Assembly (NCBI RefSeq): GCF_009754915.1 | Contig: NZ_WPIK01000004.1 | Coordinates: 186,001 to 250,000 of the forward strand | DNA: 64,000 nucleotides | DNA from: Mucilaginibacter arboris | GTDB taxonomy: Bacteria; Bacteroidota; Bacteroidia; Sphingobacteriales; Sphingobacteriaceae | Direction of reading: 5' to 3' | Shown: piece by piece, positions 40,087 through 46,594 of the stretch | Layout: each line of letters begins with the position of its first letter | Numbering within the stretch: the stretch's first letter is position 1 | Program-made: the position numbers and the translations under genes | Notes under the pieces: model-generated | What the model was told of the DNA's origin: nothing | Seen by the model: the letters and a program-made list of their open reading frames with translations, nothing else | Databases searched by the model: none

Positions 40087-40278
40087 TTACGCGTTATCGG
40101 CAAACATATTCTGTTTATAAACGGCATGTTTAACAACATTTCTGCGGGCCACAGATTTTTTTTCGTATGCCTGGCGGCTGCGAAGTTCTCTTAAAACACC
40201 TGTTTTTTCAAATTTCTTTTTAAAACGTTTCAGCGCTTTATCTAAAGATTCGCCGTCTTTTACATTGATAATAATCAT
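40087..40278 (-). CDS. rpsU: 30S ribosomal protein S21
   Basis: 63 residues: MIIINVKDGESLDKALKRFK, then KKFEKTGVLRELRSRQAYEK and a basic tail. This is the Bacteroidota bS21. The protein helps hide the 16S anti-Shine-Dalgarno sequence in this phylum. The gene has its own promoter-like -7 box, a strong Shine-Dalgarno sequence and its own terminator, thus a monocistronic, probably autoregulated unit. Confidence 0.96.
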   Translation of the reverse strand: MIIINVKDGESLDKALKRFKKKFEKTGVLRELRSRQAYEKKSVARRNVVKHAVYKQNMFADNA

Positions 40279-40289
40279 TTTCCTACAAT

Positions 40290-40298
40290 ACCTCCTTT
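40290..40298 (-). promoter_or_regulatory. Perfect Shine-Dalgarno sequence of rpsU
   Basis: AAAGGAGGT on the minus strand, 11 nt before the rpsU ATG. Genes around it lack such sites. In Flavobacterium-type ribosomes bS21 sequesters the anti-SD, and an SD on rpsU lets bS21-deficient ribosomes raise bS21 synthesis. Confidence 0.88.
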
Positions 40299-40307
40299 CA
40301 GGGAGGG

Positions 40308-40315
40308 CAAAGTTA
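40308..40315 (-). promoter_or_regulatory. Candidate -7 element of the rpsU promoter
   Basis: TAACTTTG matches TAnnTTTG exactly. The -33 region is weak. Transcription would begin near 40300, so the mRNA leader would be about 20-25 nt and start just before the Shine-Dalgarno sequence. Confidence 0.55.
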
Positions 40316-40377
40316 AGTAAAGATTTCAGATTGATATTAAATTTTTAAAAAAAATCTATAGCTATTGATTTATCATA

Positions 40378-40389
40378 ATGCTTCTTTTA
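40378..40389 (+). repeat. Dispersed 12-mer, rpsU upstream gap, copy 1
   Basis: Exact copy with tail CCGGCAAAAAATA. Confidence 0.85.
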
Positions 40390-40464
40390 CCGGCAAAAAA
40401 TATACAAATACAAAATATTGGATAATTAGCTGTAAGAGCTTGTTTAAACTTTGTCCAATTTATG

Positions 40465-40476
40465 ATGCTTCTTTTA
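40465..40476 (+). repeat. Dispersed 12-mer, rpsU upstream gap, copy 2
   Basis: Exact copy with tail TCACCTGAAAAAT, 87 nt after copy 1 in the same orientation. Confidence 0.85.
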
Positions 40477-40596
40477 TCACCTGAAAAATATAAACTTTCA
40501 TGCTTTTTGTTTCCAAGGATTTGAAGTTTTTAAATAATTAACATTGGCCTTTTTCCTGGCAGTTCAAATAAATAATTTTCAAAAAATCTGTTTTTA

Positions 40597-41517
40597 TCAT
40601 TTAAACATCAAATAAGGTTCTATCTTACCCAAAACTTCATCATTTAATATGGATACGTTTTTCATATCTTTTATTGAACTATAATTACCATGCTGTTTGC
40701 GGTATTGAATAAGCGCGTTCATTTGTTTAAAACTGAGATAAGGGTTTCGTTTTAAATCATCGAAATTACAGGTATTGATGTTAATTTTGCTGATACCTGA
40801 AGCATCCACCTCAACCTGTTTCTCTATTTCGTTGTACTTGGCCGAATCCAGTCCGTAAACTTCCATCAACTGCTTTTTCTGGTAAAAGCCACCCAGCCTG
40901 CTTCTGTATTTCAAAATCCTGGCGGCAAAAGCTGGCCCAATTCCTCTTATTTCGGTTAATTGGGCAGAATCGGCGTGGTTAATATTAACTACAACAAGTG
41001 GTTTTACTTTAGGAGATGAAGCAGCAGCAGGATAATTTTTACTGAAATTTCTGTCTGGAATAGTAACATAAGGTCCTAAGCGGGCATAATCTGTGGGCGT
41101 AACAGAATAAATTTTTTGCAAGTCTTCTTTTTTATAAAACTTCCCTCCTTTTGCTTCATAATTTTTAATGACCTTAATTTGCCGATCGCTTAAACCTAAC
41201 TTTTTCCATTGTTCTTCCGAAAGGTTATTTGGGTTGAAAGTAAAATATTCAGGCTTCAATTTTTTGCTGCTAAAAGAAGCATCAACTTTATCATAATGAT
41301 GATAACTGCTACGATTATAAGCTGGTTGTTCTTCCTTTGCTCCATCCAAAATCCGTTGTGCTTCTTTTATCCGGCTAAAATCTACCTGTTCCGGCACAAC
41401 AAAAAATTGATAGACATCCGGCGCAATCAATACCATTATCATCAAAACCGCCAAAACCAGCATTCCGTTCCATTCTTTTTTAGTAATTGAAAAGTAGTTT
41501 TTAAAAGCAGAAAGCAT
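40597..41517 (-). CDS. Helix-hairpin-helix protein, ComEA-like
   Basis: 306 residues: one N-terminal membrane anchor at about residues 17-38 (WNGMLVLAVLMIMVLIAPDV), then three HhH-type modules, each with a hairpin followed by a Y-x-x-L-G-P or similar: NNLSEEQWKKLGLSDRQI, VVNINHADSAQLTEIRGIGP (the ComEA signature) and ININTCNFDDLKRNPYLSFK. ComEA proteins bind incoming DNA, but such multi-HhH proteins are widespread in Bacteroidota without proven function. A 12-mer repeat lies in its frame at 41271. Role in DNA uptake is an inference only. Confidence 0.8.
   Translation of the reverse strand: MLSAFKNYFSITKKEWNGMLVLAVLMIMVLIAPDVYQFFVVPEQVDFSRIKEAQRILDGAKEEQPAYNRSSYHHYDKVDASFSSKKLKPEYFTFNPNNLSEEQWKKLGLSDRQIKVIKNYEAKGGKFYKKEDLQKIYSVTPTDYARLGPYVTIPDRNFSKNYPAAASSPKVKPLVVVNINHADSAQLTEIRGIGPAFAARILKYRSRLGGFYQKKQLMEVYGLDSAKYNEIEKQVEVDASGISKININTCNFDDLKRNPYLSFKQMNALIQYRKQHGNYSSIKDMKNVSILNDEVLGKIEPYLMFK
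41271..41282 (-). repeat. Dispersed 12-mer inside the HhH gene
   Basis: Exact copy read in sense as Asp-Ala-Ser-Phe, in the linker after the membrane anchor. A near copy (GTGCTTCTTTTATCC) lies in the same gene at 41358 on the other strand. Confidence 0.8.
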
Positions 41518-41605
41518 ACATCAGCAGTTTAAGTTAGAAATTTAGGTATAATAATGAGATATTTACTTTTTAAATCTAAATAATCACAATATCTAAATTT
41601 TTATA

Positions 41606-43360
41606 ATGAAAGTTATTACCAAAGAAGAATTTGCCAAGGCTACTAAAATTGATAAGCTGAAGATGCCTGGCCTGGCAGCTTTTCTGATGGAAATTATGAA
41701 AATTAACGATGTGAACAAACTGTTTGCACAGGCGCAGCCCAAACAAGGGCCAGAATTTGTTGATGCTATTTTAGCTGGCATGGGCGTTGAAGTTGAGTTT
41801 GACCCATCTGAACTTAAAAATATTCCAACTACCGGCGGTTTTGTAGCTATTGCCAATCATCCTTACGGTGGTGTGGAAGGTATGGTTTTACTGAAAATAT
41901 TGTGTATGGTAAGGCCTGATGCAAAACTGATGGCCAATTTTTTGCTTAAAAAAATCCCTAATTTAAGCGACTATTTTATCGCTGTAAACCCTTTTGAAAA
42001 TATTGAGCATTCTTCCAGCATCAGCGGTATTAAAAATACGTTGGAAATGTTGCGGAACGGCACACCAATTGGTATTTTCCCTGCAGGCGAAGTTTCTACT
42101 TATAAAATTGAAAACCAAGAAGTAACCGACAGGCAATGGCACCCGGTTGTTGGTAAAATTATAGCGAAGGCAAAAGTACCGGTTGTACCCATTTATTTTC
42201 ATGGCAATAATGGCTTACTGTTTAATTTACTGAGTTTAATCCATCCTACTTTAAGAACGGCCATGCTTCCGGCAGAATTGTTTAATAAAAAAGGCCACAA
42301 AATTAAACTGCGGATTGGTAAACCGATCCAGTTGGACGAAGTTCCTTATGCTGGCAACACAACCAAACTGCTCAATTTCCTTCGCGCCAAAACTTATTCG
42401 TTAGGAACAGGACTGGAAGAAGAAAGAAAGATTTTTAACCCAAGAAACCTCTTCAAAATAAAAAAAACGCCTGAACCGATTGCTTTGCCGGTAAAAGTAA
42501 ACCTGATAGAGCAGGAAGTTGAAGCTTTAAGAGAAAACTATTTAGTTTGGGTCGAGAAAAATTATGAGGTTTTTATTGCTCCGCCTTCTTTACTGCCCAA
42601 TATTATCAAAGAAATTGGCCGGTTGAGGGAAGTTACTTTCAGGGAAGTTGGCGAAGGAACGAACAAAAGTTCTGATTTAGATGAATACGATATTTACTAC
42701 AACCACTTGTTTATCTGGGATGTAGAAGCTAAAGTAATTGTGGGCGCTTACCGTATTGGCAAAGGCGACGAGATTTATTACAGCATGGGCAAAAAAGGCT
42801 TTTACACAGCCGAACTATTTAAAATTAAAGGTGAATTTGCACCTGTTTTGAAAAAAAGTTTGGAGCTTGGCCGTTCTTTTATCCGCAAAGAATATCAGCA
42901 AAAACCTTTGCCGTTGTTTTTACTTTGGAAAGGGATTTTAAAATACCTGATCGATAATCCGCGTTACCGTTACTTGATCGGTCCGGTTAGCATCAGCAAC
43001 AGCTTCTCCAAATTTTCCAAATCTTTAATTGTTGATTACATCAGCAAAAGCCATTTCGACCACGAGATGGCACAATATGTTAAACCGAGAAAGAAGTTTA
43101 AGGTCGATTTTTCGAAGATTGATACCGAGCTTCTTTTAGCAGGAGAAAATTCATTTAAAGTTTTAGATAACCTGATATCCGAAGTAGAAAGCCGGAACAT
43201 GAAAATTCCGGTTTTGCTCCGGCAGTATATTTCGCTTAATGCAAAAATCATCTGCTTTAATATCGACCCTAAATTTTCTGATTGTTTAGACGGATTTTTA
43301 GTGCTTGACCTGGAAAAAGTCCCGCAGGAAATGTTGGAGAAGTTAGGCAAAAACCTATAA
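41606..43360 (+). CDS. olsF: Two-domain acyltransferase, OlsF-like (aminolipid synthase)
   Basis: 584 residues. The N-terminal half (about 1-260) is a PlsC/OlsA-type O-acyltransferase: IANHPYGGVEGM (NHxxxGxE form of the HX4D motif, near residue 84) and GIFPAGEVST. The C-terminal half (about 300-560) is an OlsB-type N-acyltransferase of the GNAT/hemolysin-like fold (REVTFREVGEGT, YNHLFIWDVEAKVIVGAYRI, ELGRSFIRKEYQ). The same fusion in this order is found in OlsF, the bifunctional ornithine-lipid synthase of Serratia and Flavobacterium. The amino acid used (ornithine, glycine or other) cannot be read. It is the only plus-strand gene between 1 and 51 kb. Confidence 0.8.
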   Translation: MKVITKEEFAKATKIDKLKMPGLAAFLMEIMKINDVNKLFAQAQPKQGPEFVDAILAGMGVEVEFDPSELKNIPTTGGFVAIANHPYGGVEGMVLLKILCMVRPDAKLMANFLLKKIPNLSDYFIAVNPFENIEHSSSISGIKNTLEMLRNGTPIGIFPAGEVSTYKIENQEVTDRQWHPVVGKIIAKAKVPVVPIYFHGNNGLLFNLLSLIHPTLRTAMLPAELFNKKGHKIKLRIGKPIQLDEVPYAGNTTKLLNFLRAKTYSLGTGLEEERKIFNPRNLFKIKKTPEPIALPVKVNLIEQEVEALRENYLVWVEKNYEVFIAPPSLLPNIIKEIGRLREVTFREVGEGTNKSSDLDEYDIYYNHLFIWDVEAKVIVGAYRIGKGDEIYYSMGKKGFYTAELFKIKGEFAPVLKKSLELGRSFIRKEYQQKPLPLFLLWKGILKYLIDNPRYRYLIGPVSISNSFSKFSKSLIVDYISKSHFDHEMAQYVKPRKKFKVDFSKIDTELLLAGENSFKVLDNLISEVESRNMKIPVLLRQYISLNAKIICFNIDPKFSDCLDGFLVLDLEKVPQEMLEKLGKNL

Positions 43361-43384
43361 TCCATACAAAAGAAAATTAGCTTG

Positions 43385-43426
43385 ATGCTTCTTTTATCAA
43401 CAGTTTTTATGCGATAAAAGAAGCAT
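43385..43426. repeat. Inverted pair of the 12-mer repeat between convergent genes
   Basis: ATGCTTCTTTTATC (43385-43398) and GATAAAAGAAGCAT (43413-43426) form a perfect 14-bp inverted repeat with a 14-nt spacer. It lies 25 nt after the olsF-like stop and 8 nt from the stop of the convergent gene, the place of a bidirectional terminator, but it lacks a clean U-tract. Confidence 0.88.
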
Positions 43427-43434
43427 CAGGCTGA

Positions 43435-43941
43435 TTAGTATCTAATGTTGAATTTTTTCAGCATAAAATGAAATACCCAGATTGGCCCGATCAAAATAAA
43501 CAACAATTCCATTTTTAACGTACTGCTTTTACCGCTTGTTTTGTAAGCAAGGTAATGGACCAGTCCGCATACAAATAAGATTAAAAAATAAAATTGAACA
43601 GCAATTAATCCATTTTTTAACTGATAGCTTGCCAGCAAAGAGATGACGTAAGTAAAAACAAGCGCTAAAAACAGCATGAGGTATGACAATAAAGGCGACA
43701 ATTTTGAATAGTAATAAATGCTGAAAGCAATTACAAAAGATGCCCAATTGAAGTAGCTGTTGTATTGGCCCAGAAAATTAAAATGCGGGAACGGAATGGA
43801 CCAGCTTAAACCTAACAAGCCAAAATACATTCCTATTGCACAAATTCCGTTTATAATTTTACTATTTAAGTTTGGAAATTTTTCTGAATAGTAATTAAAG
43901 TAGCTATCAATTTTTCGTTGCGACGTTTCTTTTTTAACCAT
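43435..43941 (-). CDS. Mpo1-like (DUF962) membrane protein, probably degenerate at the metal site
   Basis: 168 residues with four to five membrane helices. GLLGLSWSIPFPHFNFLGQY, YYSKLSPLLSYLMLFLAL and the C-terminal LLFILIGPIWVFHFMLKKF resemble the Bacteroidota Mpo1-like/DUF962 family (2-hydroxy fatty acid dioxygenase relatives). Members normally have His residues in an N-terminal H-x-N-P-x-N-x-x-x-H motif; here the matching stretch reads EKFPNLNSKIIN, with no His. Family call from recalled sequence pattern only. It is convergent to the olsF-like gene. Confidence 0.58.
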   Translation of the reverse strand: MVKKETSQRKIDSYFNYYSEKFPNLNSKIINGICAIGMYFGLLGLSWSIPFPHFNFLGQYNSYFNWASFVIAFSIYYYSKLSPLLSYLMLFLALVFTYVISLLASYQLKNGLIAVQFYFLILFVCGLVHYLAYKTSGKSSTLKMELLFILIGPIWVFHFMLKKFNIRY

Positions 43942-43962
43942 AATTTGTTAAAGCTGATTAAG

Positions 43963-43996
43963 CAAAAAAAGCGATGAAATGTCCATCGCTTTTTTA
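43963..43996 (-). terminator. Terminator, probably of rny
   Basis: Stem AGCGATG / CATCGCT with A-run before and T-run after (AAAAAAGCGATGGACATTTC on the minus strand, ending TTTTTTT). It lies about 90 nt after the rny stop and just upstream of the Mpo1-like gene; usable in both directions. Confidence 0.75.
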
Positions 43997-44034
43997 AGGT
44001 CCAATTTTACTGATTTAAACAGTTGCATATTTTA

Positions 44035-44080
44035 GGTTGATAAAAGAAGCATTGCAGATTATATGCTTCTTTTATCAACC
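44035..44080. repeat. Extended perfect inverted pair of the 12-mer repeat after rny
   Basis: GGTTGATAAAAGAAGCAT (44035-44052) and ATGCTTCTTTTATCAACC (44063-44080) are an exact 18-bp inverted repeat with a 10-nt spacer, followed on the plus strand by TTTTTTATTT. It begins 4 nt from the rny stop codon. As a terminator it would act on plus-strand (antisense) transcripts. Confidence 0.9.
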
Positions 44081-44084
44081 TTTT

Positions 44085-45650
44085 TTATTTAGCAAAAGAT
44101 ACTGACCTTGTTTCGCGGATCACAGTTACTTTAATCTGTCCCGGATAAGTCATTTCTGTTTGGATACGGTTTGAAATATCTGCTGCTAAAACTTCTGCCT
44201 GCGCATCGGTTATTTTTTCACTTTCTACCACAACACGCAACTCACGTCCAGCCTGAATAGCAAAAGTTTTTTCAACTCCCGGATAGGACATCGCCAACTG
44301 CTCCAGTTCCTTTAACCGTTTGATGTAACTTTCAACTACTTCGCGACGTGCACCCGGACGAGCGCCGGAAATAGCATCACAAGCCTGGATAACAGGCGAA
44401 ATCATGGAAGTCATTTCTATTTCATCATGGTGGGCGCCGATGGCATTACAAACTTCCGGGTTCTCTTTATATTTTTCGGCTAACTGCATTCCCAAAATCG
44501 CATGAGGTAATTCCGGATTATCATCAGGAACTTTACCAATATCATGCAGTAAACCTGCACGTTTTGCCATTTTCACGTTTAAACCTAATTCTGCTGCCAT
44601 CGTTGCGCAAAAATTAGCTACTTCGCGCGAGTGCTGCAACAAATTTTGTCCGTAAGATGAACGGTAGCGCATCCGGCCAACCATTCTGATCAGTTCAGGA
44701 TGTAAACCATGAATGCCCAGATCAATTACGGTCCGTTCGCCAATTTCTACAATTTCTTCTTCAATTTGCTTGCGTGTTTTGGCAACCACTTCTTCAATAC
44801 GTGCTGGGTGGATCCTTCCGTCAGTAACCAATCTGTGCATTGCTAAACGGGCAATTTCCCTTCTCACCGGATCAAATCCTGATAAAATTATGGCTTCCGG
44901 TGTGTCATCTACAATAATTTCAATTCCGGTTGCTGCTTCCAATGCACGAATGTTACGGCCTTCGCGGCCAATAATCCTTCCTTTAATTTCATCATTTTCG
45001 ATGTTGAAAATGGAAACCGTATTCTCAATAGCACTTTCTGTAGCGGTACGCTGTATGGTTTGGATCACAATTTTTTTAGCTTCTTTTGATGCCGTTAATT
45101 TTGCTTCGTCCACAATATCTTTGATCTGGCTCATCGCTTTGGTACGCGCTTCTTCACGCAGATTATCTACCAATTGGTTTTTTGCTTCTTCCGCAGAAAG
45201 CCCTGCAATAGATTCCAGTTGCTGTACATGCTGCACTTTCAATTGCTCTACTTCTTCCTGCTTTTTTAGGGCAGCTTCGGTTTGTTTTTCTAAGTTTTTA
45301 CGAACGTTTTCCAGCTCCTGGTCTTTGCGGTTTGCATTTTCGAGCTTTTGGTTAAGTGATTGTTCCTTTTGTTTAAGCGAGTTTTCACGCTGATTGATAC
45401 CATTATTTTTTGTCGTTACCTCTTGTTCGTGTTCTGCTTTAAGCTGCAAAAATTTCTCTTTTGCTTCCAGCAGCTTATTTTTTTTCAGTAATTCAGCATT
45501 GTTTTCTGCATCTTTCAGTATTTTTTTAACCTTAGTTTGCGCCGCAACTTCCTGGCTGGTAAATAATTTACGGAGCAGGTAGCGGCCAATCACAATGCCC
45601 AGGCCAATGCCCAGCAATAGTCCAATTATAATATATAGTACATCCATCAT
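44085..45650 (-). CDS. rny: Ribonuclease Y
   Basis: 521 residues: an N-terminal membrane anchor ([20 protein letters not shown]), a long Glu/Lys/Gln coiled coil (about 30-200), a KH domain ([20 protein letters not shown] near residue 215) and an HD domain ([14 protein letters not shown] near residue 365, [10 protein letters not shown]). It is a membrane-bound endoribonuclease that starts mRNA decay. It lies downstream of zapA with the 6S-like RNA in the gap. Confidence 0.96.
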   Translation of the reverse strand: MMDVLYIIIGLLLGIGLGIVIGRYLLRKLFTSQEVAAQTKVKKILKDAENNAELLKKNKLLEAKEKFLQLKAEHEQEVTTKNNGINQRENSLKQKEQSLNQKLENANRKDQELENVRKNLEKQTEAALKKQEEVEQLKVQHVQQLESIAGLSAEEAKNQLVDNLREEARTKAMSQIKDIVDEAKLTASKEAKKIVIQTIQRTATESAIENTVSIFNIENDEIKGRIIGREGRNIRALEAATGIEIIVDDTPEAIILSGFDPVRREIARLAMHRLVTDGRIHPARIEEVVAKTRKQIEEEIVEIGERTVIDLGIHGLHPELIRMVGRMRYRSSYGQNLLQHSREVANFCATMAAELGLNVKMAKRAGLLHDIGKVPDDNPELPHAILGMQLAEKYKENPEVCNAIGAHHDEIEMTSMISPVIQACDAISGARPGARREVVESYIKRLKELEQLAMSYPGVEKTFAIQAGRELRVVVESEKITDAQAEVLAADISNRIQTEMTYPGQIKVTVIRETRSVSFAK

Positions 45651-45683
45651 TTATTGTATTTAAGTATATGTCAAAATAAAAAA

Positions 45684-45810
45684 CCGTAATTCAATTTAAG
45701 TTCCCATAACAGAAACGTGCAAATACTGGTTTAAACAGATCAACATGACCTGTAAAAATCAGTTTAATTGCAGTGTTATTGCTAATAGTAAAACTTAAAT
45801 TTAACTACGG
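45684..45810 (-). ncRNA. ssrS: 6S RNA-like rod-shaped structured RNA
   Basis: Between zapA and rny a minus-strand segment of about 127 nt folds as one long rod. The ends CCGTAGTTAAATTTAAGTT and AACTTAAATTGAATTACGG pair at 17 of 19 positions; inward, ATAACA, GCAA and ACTG pair with their partners across internal loops, and the tip is ACAGGTCA/TGATCTGT. TTTTTT follows (45678-45683), as a terminator. Linkage to zapA is classical for 6S RNA in proteobacteria, and Bacteroidota have a 6S relative (Bacteroidales-1). The identity is inferred from shape and location; it is shorter than usual. Confidence 0.68.
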
Positions 45811-45840
45811 TTAAATTTAATGCTCTTTTTATAATAGAAA

Positions 45841-46134
45841 TTATTGCCCGGAGAAGAAGTTTGATAATAGCTGGTCGAGCTGATAAACTTTATCTGACAC
45901 TTCCGTATCTTCTACCATTACCTTTTTCTCTGCTTTTAATGTAGTGGTTGCATAATGCAATACACACATTGAAAGCAAGTCCTGTTTATCTTTAACCGCA
46001 TAATTTTCCTGGTATTCTTTTATGCGATCATTGATCAGTTTTGCTGCACGCCGTATAATCTCCTCTTCCTCCGTATTCACCTTTAAGGGATAAACGCGGT
46101 CGGCAATATTTATTTTTATGGAAATATCTCCCAT
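45841..46134 (-). CDS. zapA: Cell division protein ZapA
   Basis: 97 residues: MGDISIKINIADRVYPLKVN, EEEIIRRAAKLINDRIKEYQ and a C-terminal coiled coil (LKAEKKVMVEDTEVSDKVYQ). This is the ZapA FtsZ-associated fold. It lies 22 nt after a small coiled-coil gene, downstream of pheT. Confidence 0.9.
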   Translation of the reverse strand: MGDISIKINIADRVYPLKVNTEEEEIIRRAAKLINDRIKEYQENYAVKDKQDLLSMCVLHYATTTLKAEKKVMVEDTEVSDKVYQLDQLLSNFFSGQ

Positions 46135-46156
46135 TAAGCTTGTTTCACGTTAATTG

Positions 46157-46447
46157 TTACTTTTTTAGCAACACAATACACTTATCAATTTCCCGCACAA
46201 ATTCGTTAATTTTTTGCTTGATATCAAGCGTTTTTTCATTCGTTTCCGAAAAAGACTTTGCCAGCTTCAATACACGAAGCTTCTCTTCCAGTTCCTTGTT
46301 TTTTTCCTTGCTTATGTTTATAGAATTGGTTATCGATTGGTTTTCAAGTTTTAACAGCTCATTTTCTTCCTGCAATGCCGCGCAAAGCTCAATTAACCGC
46401 TCTGTTTTTTCAACAACTTTTACTAATTGTTCGGCAACTACAGACAT
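46157..46447 (-). CDS. Small coiled-coil protein, possible ZapA partner
   Basis: 96 residues, nearly all a heptad-type coiled coil (VVEKTERLIELCAALQEENE, then LENQSITNSINISKEKNKEL). No domain is recognised. Coupled to zapA by 22 nt, it may be a ZapB-like division protein. A plus-strand open frame of similar length covers the same bases but is Ser/Phe-rich antisense of this coiled coil. Confidence 0.78.
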   Translation of the reverse strand: MSVVAEQLVKVVEKTERLIELCAALQEENELLKLENQSITNSINISKEKNKELEEKLRVLKLAKSFSETNEKTLDIKQKINEFVREIDKCIVLLKK

Positions 46448-46594
46448 TGTTCGAGAATAAAAAATTAAGTGTTAAAGTTAATATTAGTTAATTAAAAATC
46501 TTGCGTTATTAAGCTGCTCAGCAAAATATCAAAGTTACATTTATTATTAGTTGATTATAAAATCCGCTGCGGCTAAACAAAACTTAATTTCTGA

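Larger units (their letters stand above)
40316..40596. other. Intergenic region rpsU-HhH gene with two 12-mer repeats
   Basis: No gene is recognisable. It is AT-rich and carries two direct copies of the repeat (40378, 40465). Confidence 0.5.

Noticed and set aside
44713-45393. A 226-codon plus-strand open frame antisense to rny
   Set aside because: It is the Ser-rich complement of the RNase Y coiled coil and KH region; codon pattern and conservation belong to rny.
46140-46460. A 106-codon plus-strand frame opposite the coiled-coil gene
   Set aside because: Low-complexity Ser/Phe-rich antisense of a Glu/Lys-rich coiled coil; the minus frame is coupled to zapA.
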